64,000 bases of DNA, taken from positions 27,335-91,334 of the forward strand of contig NZ_AXBA01000027.1 of NCBI RefSeq assembly GCF_000473085.1. Reading direction: 5' to 3'. Below the pieces are notes generated by a model. It made no database searches and had not been told where the DNA came from. It saw only the letters and a list, made by a program, of their open reading frames with translations. The translations under genes were made by a program, and so were the position numbers. This document shows, piece after piece, positions 26,929 to 33,878 of this stretch (positions are counted from its first letter, which is position 1; the number at the start of each line of letters is the position of its first letter). This DNA is from Azorhizobium doebereinerae UFLA1-100. GTDB lineage: Bacteria; Pseudomonadota; Alphaproteobacteria; Rhizobiales; Xanthobacteraceae.

Positions 26929-26949
26929 TGCGCCGGCTCCATCATCGCC

Positions 26950-27174
26950 ATGGATCTCAAGGAGCTCATGGCGATCAATCTGCGTCGGTTGCGTCATGCG
27001 AAAGGGATGACGCAAGAGGAGTTGGCCGAGCGGGCCGGGTTGAGCGCCCGGTATATCGGGGCGATCGAGCGCGCCGACGTGTCGGCGAGCGTCACCGTCC
27101 TGGGCCAGGTGGCCGAAGCGCTTGATGTAGATGCTACCGAGCTGGTTCGCGCCCTTGCACCGAGGGGCACATAG
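26950..27174 (+). CDS. XRE-family repressor, QseC-like
   Basis: This 74-residue protein is a single lambda-repressor-type helix-turn-helix (LRRLRHAKGMTQEELAERAG, LSARYIGAIERADVSASVTV) with no extra domain. It is transcribed divergently from the QseM-like gene with palindromic sites in the gap, as qseC is in ICEMlSymR7A, where QseC represses qseM and itself. ATG 26950 is the annotated start; ATG 26968 with AAGGAG in front is an alternative although the spacing is short. It would set the switch between stable integration and transfer. Confidence 0.8.
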   Translation: MDLKELMAINLRRLRHAKGMTQEELAERAGLSARYIGAIERADVSASVTVLGQVAEALDVDATELVRALAPRGT

Positions 27175-27375
27175 TAGCCGCCGCCAAGGTGGCTGTTATA
27201 AACTCGCTTCAAGATCGCGTTGTGCGCGTGATTTCACCCGACCGTGGGCGTCGAGCGCAGGGCGGGACGGTTCCGTTCCTCTTGGCAGGCGCCGTCTGAT
27301 CGTGGCAAGGGAAAGCTTTGGGGTCGATTTGGACAGGCGCTGGATGATCGATGACGAAGATATGGGAACCCACGA

Positions 27376-29196
27376 ATGTCGGCATCAGAAGTACTGCAAG
27401 CGGCGCGCAAAGGTAGGGCAGAACTTGAGGCTTTTCAGCGCAGCCATCCCGATGACACGCTCGACTTCAGCGGAGTCGATTTTCGTGCTCCCGAAAATGA
27501 GCACATAACCTTCTCCGATTTTCATTTCTTGCTGCCAGTCATTTTCGAGGGAGCGACATTCGGCGATACTCCGGTTCCCTTTCAGGTTCATGGTGCCGCA
27601 TTAGGCGCTCCAGGATCACCCAAAGGGGCGGCACTATTTCAGAATACAGTGTTTGAACGGCGTGCGCAGTTTAGTAAGGCTAAATTTGGGAGTAACGCAC
27701 GCTTTGACGGCGCGATTTTCAAGGACATCGTCAATTTTGTCGATGTGACGTTTGGTGAAGGGGCACGATTTTCACGAGCCATTTTCCAAAGTTCGTCGTT
27801 CGCGCACTCAATCTTCGGCCCCATGACGTGGTTCGATGAAATTCTGATGGTCCGTGATGGCTCATTCGAAGAGTCGATTTTTGGACGCCACGTCGACTTT
27901 AGCCGCGCCATTTTCGAGCGTGTTCATTTTCAGAGTTGCCTTTTTGGGGAAGGTGCGAGTTTCGAGTTTACGGTGTTCTCGGCATTGGCTCAGTTCAACA
28001 ACACGGAATTTGGCGTGGGGGCCAATTTCGAAGGCGCTGCTTTTTGCGGGCGTGCCGGGTTCGAGGGCGCGACATTCGGAGATGTTGCGTCGTTCAGGGG
28101 AGGCGATCGTCAGGCGCTTGTAGACTGGGCCGACGAGCGAGCGAAATCCTTGTTGCCCGACTACGCGCAGGTGGTAACGGAACGTACCCGAGCAGCCGAT
28201 CCTTCGGCTTTCCATCGGGCATCGTTCTCCGGCGCTACATTCACCACCAGTGGAACCGAATATGCGACCCCGTTTACCATGGCGGAGGGCATCAAATCCA
28301 AAACGCTCGAAGCGCTGCGAGAGGGCCTGCGGCGAGTTCGAGTTCTGTTTTATCCGGCTCACGATCTTATGCGGCAGAAATTCTCTGGCGCCGATTTCAG
28401 CAACAGGTCGTTAAAGGGATCTGCTGATTTCAGCCGTGTTCGGTTTGAACAGCCACCAGACTTCCAGAATGTTGACCCTGTTAGCTCCTTGGACTTTGCC
28501 GCAGCGCGGTTCAGCTTCGGACGGCGGGCGTGGCTCGTGTCCCGTTACTGGACGACACAGACCGATACGGTGACCCGCCTCCGTCGACTTCGAAAGATCA
28601 TGAAAGACATCGACGAGCCCGATCTCGAATCGTCGCTATTTATTTTGCAGCGAATGGCGGAACGCGGCATTGCATGGCGAGCTTGGTGGGACGACGTATT
28701 GCATGGCTATGGCATCTATCACCTGATCGGGGCTCGACTTAAGAGCGGAAATAGAGAGGAATTTTCTGAGCTTCGACGGCGGCAACTTTTTAAGATACCG
28801 AGATCGGTATGGGTAGCGATAACAGGAATCGGCCGCCCTTTGATGCTAACGCTTCTCGTTTTCCTTTATCGATACTCTTCTGATTTCAGTCGAAGCATCT
28901 TGCTCCCACTTGGTTGGTTCGTGCTATTTGCGTGCGGGTTCGCCTTCTTGTGTTCATCGTACACCGCAACCGACTTTCGCGTAGAACAGATTCCCGACTT
29001 GATGGCCTTCTCCTTATGCGTTTCTTTTCCAGTTAGCCCGTTGGCCCGGCGGAGCTTTGACGAAGTTGGCTCACGGTTGTTTCCAAACGGAATTCCCGAG
29101 GTGATATTCGCTCTTTCGATAGGTCAGGCGGTCATTGAGACGGTCCTGCTATTCCTCGTGGTGCTAGCGGTTCGAAATCACTTCCGCGTCCGATAG
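27376..29196 (+). CDS. Pentapeptide-repeat protein with C-terminal membrane domain
   Basis: I do not recognise an established family for the whole protein (606 residues). Residues about 28-240 and 335-385 have a Phe every fifth residue (for example FDGAIFKDIVNFVDVTF, FEGAAFCGRAGFEGATFGDV), the pattern of a right-handed quadrilateral pentapeptide-repeat helix. A charged region follows (about 395-460), then hydrophobic segments near 465-525 and 540-605 (PLMLTLLVFLYRY, ILLPLGWFVLFACGFAFL, AVIETVLLFLVVLAV), predicting an inner-membrane anchor. No enzyme motif is visible. It is a plus-strand gene inside a minus-strand ICE backbone and its DNA is AT-richer than the neighbours, so it looks like acquired cargo. 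Soluble sensor plus membrane domain suggests a membrane-acting defence or exclusion effector, an inference only. Confidence 0.75.
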   Translation: MSASEVLQAARKGRAELEAFQRSHPDDTLDFSGVDFRAPENEHITFSDFHFLLPVIFEGATFGDTPVPFQVHGAALGAPGSPKGAALFQNTVFERRAQFSKAKFGSNARFDGAIFKDIVNFVDVTFGEGARFSRAIFQSSSFAHSIFGPMTWFDEILMVRDGSFEESIFGRHVDFSRAIFERVHFQSCLFGEGASFEFTVFSALAQFNNTEFGVGANFEGAAFCGRAGFEGATFGDVASFRGGDRQALVDWADERAKSLLPDYAQVVTERTRAADPSAFHRASFSGATFTTSGTEYATPFTMAEGIKSKTLEALREGLRRVRVLFYPAHDLMRQKFSGADFSNRSLKGSADFSRVRFEQPPDFQNVDPVSSLDFAAARFSFGRRAWLVSRYWTTQTDTVTRLRRLRKIMKDIDEPDLESSLFILQRMAERGIAWRAWWDDVLHGYGIYHLIGARLKSGNREEFSELRRRQLFKIPRSVWVAITGIGRPLMLTLLVFLYRYSSDFSRSILLPLGWFVLFACGFAFLCSSYTATDFRVEQIPDLMAFSLCVSFPVSPLARRSFDEVGSRLFPNGIPEVIFALSIGQAVIETVLLFLVVLAVRNHFRVR

Positions 29197-29237
29197 GCGG
29201 GGAAAACCTATTTCGTCCAACGGGTTTCTGGGAGCAC

Positions 29238-29266
29238 TGCCCCGCCCGGACCGGCCGGACGGGGCA
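29238..29266. terminator. GC-rich hairpin between convergent genes
   Basis: TGCCCCG (29238-29244) with CCCGG continues into a short loop and returns as CCGG-A-CGGGGCA (29255-29266). It separates the pentapeptide gene (plus) from DUF736 (minus) and probably serves as a bidirectional terminator, though no long T-run follows. Confidence 0.55.
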
Positions 29267-29277
29267 TTGTAGGGAGG

Positions 29278-29604
29278 TCAGTCGCTCCGGCGGCCGTTGG
29301 GGCGGGACCAGATCAGGCTGTAGCCCTCGCCGTCCTCGTCATCGAACAGGTTGGCGAAGATCGGGGCGGTGAAGCTCGGATCGTCGAGCTTGAGGCCCAG
29401 ATAGTCGCGGCCTTCGTTGGAGCGCTTGGCCCAGGCGGCGCCGATCTCGACCCGGCCGACATAGACGCGGTGGCTGGGGCTGTTCTCGCCGGAGCGGGTG
29501 GCTTCGGGGACGATCCGGACGTTCTTGGCCTGGACCGAGAGGGTGACGATTTCGCCGGTGAATTCGTTCGAGCCGGTCTTCTTGAAGGTGCCGATGGTCG
29601 CCAT
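29278..29604 (-). CDS. DUF736 family protein (second copy)
   Basis: This 108-residue DUF736 protein begins MATIGTFKKTGSNEFTGEIV and has VRIVPEATRSGENSPSHRVY, then LGLKLDDPSFTAPIFANLFD. It is the typical plasmid and ICE form; the copy at 21641-21976 shares the layout but little identity. AAGGAG before ATG 29604 supports the start. It is not in an operon with the transfer genes and has a long leader with a conserved stem-loop (29718-29769). Function unknown. Confidence 0.88.
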   Translation of the reverse strand: MATIGTFKKTGSNEFTGEIVTLSVQAKNVRIVPEATRSGENSPSHRVYVGRVEIGAAWAKRSNEGRDYLGLKLDDPSFTAPIFANLFDDEDGEGYSLIWSRPNGRRSD

Positions 29605-29717
29605 GGTAGTTCTCCTTGATCTCTGTTTCCGAGCCCGCACCATTGCGGCCTCGATGGTGATCGACGGGCCGGAGGCGATCGACGGCGCACCCCGAAGGGG
29701 CTCGACAGCAAAGGAGG

Positions 29718-29769
29718 AACTTTCTTGTTTCGCGAGGAATGGCGGCGCAGCCGGCAGGGGAAGAAAGTT
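29718..29769 (-). ncRNA. Stem-loop leader upstream of DUF736 (type B)
   Basis: AACTTTCTT (29718-29726) pairs with AAGAAAGTT (29761-29769), enclosing 34 bases that begin GTTTCGCGA and contain GGCGGC. The same plan occurs upstream of the DUF2493 gene (32618-32680), with a different but again complementary outer stem and a 35-base loop beginning GTCTCGCGA. Both are followed, nearer the gene, by CCAT-n-AGGCCGC-n-ATGG. Compensating differences in paired arms argue for a conserved RNA or DNA structure. The rest of 29605-30201 shows no gene. Confidence 0.55.
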
Positions 29770-30201
29770 ATGACGCCGCTGTTGCGCCTTAGGCGGTCAA
29801 GGCTTTAGCCGGCCTTCGGCCAGATCAGTCCATCGAAGAGGCCGTTCGGTGCGCTCGGCCTGACAGAGCTGACATCAAGGGGAACATGGCGATTTTCGAG
29901 TCGCCGCAAAGTCCGGCCGGTTGAAAGCGAGGGCGACCTGTGCCCTGCCCCGGCCACCAACGGATCTCCCGCTTCGAAGACCAAGCTCCGGCCGCACGCC
30001 GCATTTCATGCGCATCGCAGGCCGGGTCGCCCAGGCGTCGCCATCTGGTCCTTGCCGCTGTCACGACCGCCATGACTCCGGCGACTCTGCGGTGGCGGGC
30101 CGAGCTTCACTGCCAAAGTCGCTCTCTCGCCAGCTTCGATGACGGGGACTGCGGACGTCTCGGGTGCCTGATCTGATCCCGCCCCGCCGAAGCGATAGTT
30201 G

Positions 30202-30642
30202 TCAGCCCCGAGCCAAGCCCTGTCCGGCTGGTCCGGGCGCGGCCATTCCGGTGAAGCGGACGAACGCCGTGACGCTGACGGCGATCGCACCGATGATGGC
30301 GAAGATCGTCTGCCACGTAGGCGAAGGCATCGCCATCTGGGCGATTCCATGGGTGGCGCTGTAACCGGCGACGGCGGCGGGTGCGACGTAGAGGAGGATG
30401 ATCAAAAGCCGAAGCCACGTCCACGGCACAAAGGCGAGCGCGAGCTGGCCAAGGCTAAAGGTTATGCCACCGGCCACGACACCCACCGCAATGCCGCCGA
30501 GCACGCCGGCACCCGTGTGGAAGGCCCAGATGCCGATCGTCAGGCCGGCGAAGAAGGGCAGCGCGAAGACAGCGAGGTTGAACAGCAGCCAGCAGAAGAA
30601 GCCGATGGCGACAACGACGAGCAGTGGTCCGAAGATGATCAT
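30202..30642 (-). CDS. Small membrane protein, unknown function
   Basis: This 146-residue protein is made almost wholly of hydrophobic helices: IIFGPLLVVVAIGFFCWLLF, LPFFAGLTIGIWAFHTGAGV, GGIAVGVVAGGITFSL, WLRLLIILLYVAPAAVAGY and TIFAIIGAIAVSVTAFVRF, so about four or five membrane spans are expected. I do not recognise a named family. Genes like this occur in the region before DUF2493 and parB in related ICEs. MIIFGP at 30642 is preferred; the longer frame upstream starts with a run of Trp from a CAC repeat and is unlikely to be coding. Confidence 0.7.
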   Translation of the reverse strand: MIIFGPLLVVVAIGFFCWLLFNLAVFALPFFAGLTIGIWAFHTGAGVLGGIAVGVVAGGITFSLGQLALAFVPWTWLRLLIILLYVAPAAVAGYSATHGIAQMAMPSPTWQTIFAIIGAIAVSVTAFVRFTGMAAPGPAGQGLARG

Positions 30643-30673
30643 GGCGGTGCGCTCCGTGAGATAAAGGTCTGAC

Positions 30674-30760
30674 GGTCGCGCCTTCCACCACCACCACCAC
30701 GGCGCGACCACGAATATAGCCGCAAACAGGCGCCGGCGGGAGCAGAAATCCCGCTGGCGC
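30674..30760. other. Two stem-loops upstream of membrane protein gene
   Basis: GGTCGCGCC (30674-30682) and GGCGCGACC (30701-30709) form a 9-bp perfect stem with a CAC-repeat loop in the leader of the membrane-protein gene. GCGCCGGCGGGA (30730-30741) and TCCCGCTGGCGC (30749-30760), paired except one G-T, form a second stem just after the 55-residue gene and may terminate its transcript. Confidence 0.5.
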
Positions 30761-30793
30761 TCTGAGGTTCAGCTTTCGTGGTGGTTCGCCCCT

Positions 30794-30961
30794 TCATGGT
30801 TGGAAGGGGTCGAATTCGTGGATGACGGCAGCGGGATCGCCGTCATATTCGGCGGCCAGCATGACGCCGAAGTTGCCAGCGTCAGCATGAAAGACGACGA
30901 CGCAGACCATGAGAGTGATGGCGAGGTTCCAGCCGTTAGCGAATGCGAGGGCTTGAGACAT
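30794..30961 (-). CDS. Small hypothetical protein, one membrane segment
   Basis: This predicted 55-residue protein begins MSQALAFANGWNLAITLMVC, has one hydrophobic stretch and ends VIHEFDPFQP. AGGAG about 9 bases before ATG 30961 supports the start. The frame reads as natural protein sequence while the overlapping frames do not. Family and function are unknown to me. It is flanked by strong stem-loops on both sides. Confidence 0.5.
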   Translation of the reverse strand: MSQALAFANGWNLAITLMVCVVVFHADAGNFGVMLAAEYDGDPAAVIHEFDPFQP

Positions 30962-31021
30962 TGATCCGGCTCCTGTGCTGAGGCGGGGACCATCCCCGCG
31001 CGACAGGCGCCCGATGTGTTC

Positions 31022-31118
31022 GGCCGAGGGCCGCAATCACCGCGAAGCCGAAGACGCAGCGGCGGCACGCTTCGCGTAAGCCGACCCTTTACGGGTTGAT
31101 GGCGTCAGGCCCTCGGCC
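31022..31118. other. Large nested stem-loop region
   Basis: GGCCGAGGGCC (31022-31032) is the exact complement of GGCCCTCGGCC (31108-31118). Inside lie CGCGAAGC (31041-31048) with GCTTCGCG (31069-31076) and a small hairpin ACCC-TTTAC-GGGT near 31084-31096. The block occupies the 300-bp gap between two divergent small genes (30962-31260). It may be a structured 5' leader of the minus-strand gene or a regulatory RNA. No other gene is visible in the gap. Confidence 0.5.
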
Positions 31119-31260
31119 GGACCAAGGATCAGCGCTGATAGACGCGGGGTGGCGCCCGCCGGCAGGAGCCGCCACTCAAAGGCCGTCGCGGACAATGCAT
31201 GGAACCTCGTTGTCCTCACGGTGCGCTGGCCGATCGGCTAAGGTGTGCTTACGAGTCGAC

Positions 31261-31491
31261 ATGATGGCTGAGGCATGCGGCATGGCGGAATTTACGGGAC
31301 GCGACCTGCACCTGGAGAAGAAGGCGCTCGCCATTGCGGTACTGGCGATCGAGCGGCAGCCGGGGCCGTTTCAATCGGCGTCCGATCAGAGCGACATGAA
31401 GGCGCTGCTCGATGGCCTGATCGAGAACGATACGGAGTTGGCGCACTATGCTCGTGCGGCCCAGATTGCCGTGACGGGTGAACCGGACTGA
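31261..31491 (+). CDS. Small conserved-looking hypothetical protein
   Basis: This 76-residue, mostly helical protein reads MMAEACGMAEFTGRDLHLEK, KALAIAVLAIERQPGPFQSA and SDMKALLDGLIENDTELAHY. No domain is recognised and there is no signal or membrane segment. Translation may begin at ATG 31261, 31264 or 31282 (MAEFTG). It is one of few plus-strand backbone genes here, divergent from the 55-residue gene and convergent with DUF2493. Confidence 0.55.
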   Translation: MMAEACGMAEFTGRDLHLEKKALAIAVLAIERQPGPFQSASDQSDMKALLDGLIENDTELAHYARAAQIAVTGEPD

Positions 31492-31564
31492 AAGGCGGCT
31501 TTCCTGAAAGCCGCCGATCCGCTTTTCCGGGTTCACTTCATTGCGGATGAAGAGAAGGCAGCGC

Positions 31565-32494
31565 TCACGCGCCGCCAAACTTCCAGACCGGGATGCCGAA
31601 CTTCTTGGCCTTGTCGGCGAGGTTGTCCTGGATGCCAGTGCCCGGGAAGTGCATCACGCCGATCGGCAGCACTTCGAGCATCGCATCGTTGCGCTTGAAC
31701 GGCGCGGCCTTGGCGTGCTTCGTCCAGTCGGGTTTGAAGGCGATCTGCGTGACCTTGCGGTTCTCGGCCCATTTGGCGGCGATCAGCTCGGCGCCCTTGG
31801 GCGATCCGCCGTGCAGCAGCACCATGTCCGGGTGCTTGGCGTGGACCTGATCGAGCTTCGCCCAGACCAGCCGGTGGTCGTTGAAGTCGAGCCCGCCGGT
31901 GAGTGCGACCTTCGGACCCGGGGGGAGGAGCACCTGGTTCGCCGCGCGCTTCTTCGCCGCTAGGAAGTCTCGGCTGTCGATCATCGCGGAGATCAGATTG
32001 CGATGGTTGACCTTCGAGCCGTTGCGCGGCCGCCAGGCCGAATGGGTGTGATGCTCGAATTGGTCGGCCGCTTGATCGCGCATCAGCTCGAAGGCGTTGC
32101 GGCGTTCGATGAGCGTCTGACCTTCCGCCGTCAGGCGTTCCAGCTCGACGGATTTGACCTCGCTGCCGTCCTGTTCCCGTTGCGCGCGTTGCTGAGCCAG
32201 CTCGTTGTCGTCGAGTTCGCGTTCGATCCTGTCGATGGCCCGATGGAAGACATTCACCGTCGACCAGAGCAGGTCCTCGAGGTCGGGTTCGAGGCGAGTG
32301 TCAGCTAGCGCCACCACGAGGGCGTCGAAGATGTCGGAGATGCTGCCGGCGAGGATGTGCGCTTCGGGAAGCGGCCTGGGATCGGGCTCGTCGTTGAAGG
32401 GACGGTAGCCATAGAGCTGGAGTTCGTGGAGGACCTGGTCGATCGGGGATGCGCTGTGGTGCGGCTCGAAATCGTCGTCGTGGTTGGTGGTCAT
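31565..32494 (-). CDS. DUF2493 (SLOG-like) protein
   Basis: This 309-residue protein has a C-terminal DUF2493 domain (about 190-309), a YspA/YpsA-type SLOG Rossmann fold that may bind nucleotides or nucleotide derivatives: VALTGGLDFNDHRLVWAKLD, DMVLLHGGSPKGAELIAAKW, GVMHFPGTGIQDNLADKAKK. The N-terminal half is helical with charged coiled-coil-like stretches (IDRIERELDDNELAQQRAQR). MTTNHDDD at 32494 is the preferred start. DUF2493 proteins are standard in these ICEs; their role is not established. It is preceded by a conserved leader stem-loop. Confidence 0.85.
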   Translation of the reverse strand: MTTNHDDDFEPHHSASPIDQVLHELQLYGYRPFNDEPDPRPLPEAHILAGSISDIFDALVVALADTRLEPDLEDLLWSTVNVFHRAIDRIERELDDNELAQQRAQREQDGSEVKSVELERLTAEGQTLIERRNAFELMRDQAADQFEHHTHSAWRPRNGSKVNHRNLISAMIDSRDFLAAKKRAANQVLLPPGPKVALTGGLDFNDHRLVWAKLDQVHAKHPDMVLLHGGSPKGAELIAAKWAENRKVTQIAFKPDWTKHAKAAPFKRNDAMLEVLPIGVMHFPGTGIQDNLADKAKKFGIPVWKFGGA

Positions 32495-32617
32495 CGCGGC
32501 TTTCCTCGTCGGATCGGCCGCGCCCATCGCGGCCTTCATGGCGACGAAGGCGGCGGGCGGACCGGACCTGCACCCGCAGCGAAGCGAAGGGCCGGAGCCT
32601 CGGCGGAGGACCGAAGG

Positions 32618-32680
32618 GGGCCGACTATTTTGTCTCGCGATGTAAAGGCGGCTTTGCCGCCGACGGAAAATAGTCGGCCC
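32618..32680 (-). ncRNA. Stem-loop leader upstream of DUF2493 (type B)
   Basis: GGGCCGACTATTTT (32618-32631) is the perfect 14-bp complement of AAAATAGTCGGCCC (32667-32680). The 35-base loop begins GTCTCGCGA and holds a second hairpin, GGCGGC (32647-32652) with GCCGCC (32656-32661). It lies in the 328-bp gap between the toprim gene stop (32823) and the DUF2493 start (32494), in which no gene is seen. It resembles the leader of the second DUF736 gene (29718-29769) in loop length, loop sequence and position. Confidence 0.6.
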
Positions 32681-32822
32681 ACAAGGTTGCCGGTCCGGGC
32701 CGCTTGCTGCCCGATCGCCCTCTCAGAAGGCCGTGGGCGTGGTCCTTTCCGACGCTGAGGGAAAGCACGACCGCCGACCCTGTGGCGACGACGCCGGCGA
32801 ACCGCCTCTCATCCCATTCCGG

Positions 32823-33878
32823 CTAGGCCGCCAGCTCCATGAAGCGGGCGACGTCCTGTGCCGCGATCTGCACCCGGCTGGCCGCTCGAAGCGCGTCGAT
32901 CCCGAGCAGGCGGAGATCCTCGTTGAAGTCGCCGAGCCGTGGCGAGATCACGATCGCCTCGATCCCGACCTCCTGCGCCCGGTCAACCAATGTCGCCATC
33001 GCGCCATCGCCGGCCGGATCGTCGTCGCGGGCGATGTAGAGTCGGCGCAGCGTGTCCGGGAACAGGATGGCGGAAAGATGCGCCGCCGAGAGAGCTGCGA
33101 CCATCGGCATGTTTGGCAGGACGCATCGGAGCGACAGTATCGTCTCGATACCTTCGCCGGCCGCCATGACCTCGCCCGCCACGCCAAATCGAACGGCGTG
33201 ACCGAGAAGATCGCCCATCGCCCGTCTCGGCGTGTCGATCGGCGCCTTGCCGAGTGTCGCCTCGGTGAAGCCGCCGGGGTCGAGCCAAGTGCGATGCGCG
33301 CCGGTCAGATGGCCGGAAAGATCGGTGACGGCGGCCATCATCGCCGGCCAGGTCTCGGTCGGGCTGTGATCGTCTGGCCGATAGTAACAGCGCGGGTGGA
33401 AACGCAGGCTTCCGGTTCCGTGCAAAAACGTAATGCCGCGATTACGGAGATACGCTTCTACGAGAGTGCGTTCGATCGGCTGCGACATGGCGAACAGTCG
33501 CCGTGCCGCTTCCGGCGATCCGGTTTGAGCGCTGGGCGTTCGCAATCGGGGACGATCCGGCTCAGGCTCCGAGTGCGGCAGGCTGAGGAATGAACGTGCC
33601 TCATCGGCAACGTCCTTGAAGTCGACCAGGCCGCAGCTTTCCCGGATCACGTCGAGCAGGTCGCCATGTTCGCCCGTGGCCGCGTCGGTCCATTTGCCGG
33701 CGGGGCCTTTCACCGACTCCTTGAGCCGCACGAACATCGAGCGGCCCGGCGTATTGCGCACATCGCCCACCAGCCAATAGCGGCCCTCACGCCGGCCGGC
33801 GGAAAGATAGTGCCGGCAGACCGTCTCGGCGTCGCGCGCGAGTCGATTGGTCAGGTCCGAAGCGTCGTGGCGGGCCAT
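32823..33878 (-). CDS. Toprim-domain primase-like protein
   Basis: This 351-residue protein resembles the toprim/DUF7146 proteins of alphaproteobacterial plasmids. The N-terminal half (about 15-130) has GDVRNTPGRSMFVRLKESVK and GKWTDAATGEHGDLLDVIRE, a primase-associated fold without a visible zinc finger. The toprim part (about 235-345) has MAAGEGIETILSLR with the conserved Glu242 and YIARDDDPAGDGAM with the Asp cluster at 285-287. It may make primers for the incoming single strand or for replication of the circle. It overlaps the upstream helicase gene by TGATG, so the two proteins are probably made together. Confidence 0.82.
   Translation of the reverse strand: MARHDASDLTNRLARDAETVCRHYLSAGRREGRYWLVGDVRNTPGRSMFVRLKESVKGPAGKWTDAATGEHGDLLDVIRESCGLVDFKDVADEARSFLSLPHSEPEPDRPRLRTPSAQTGSPEAARRLFAMSQPIERTLVEAYLRNRGITFLHGTGSLRFHPRCYYRPDDHSPTETWPAMMAAVTDLSGHLTGAHRTWLDPGGFTEATLGKAPIDTPRRAMGDLLGHAVRFGVAGEVMAAGEGIETILSLRCVLPNMPMVAALSAAHLSAILFPDTLRRLYIARDDDPAGDGAMATLVDRAQEVGIEAIVISPRLGDFNEDLRLLGIDALRAASRVQIAAQDVARFMELAA

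Noticed and set aside
30398..30664. Plus-strand frames over the small membrane protein
   Set aside because: Their composition is unnatural and the minus strand gives clean transmembrane helices.
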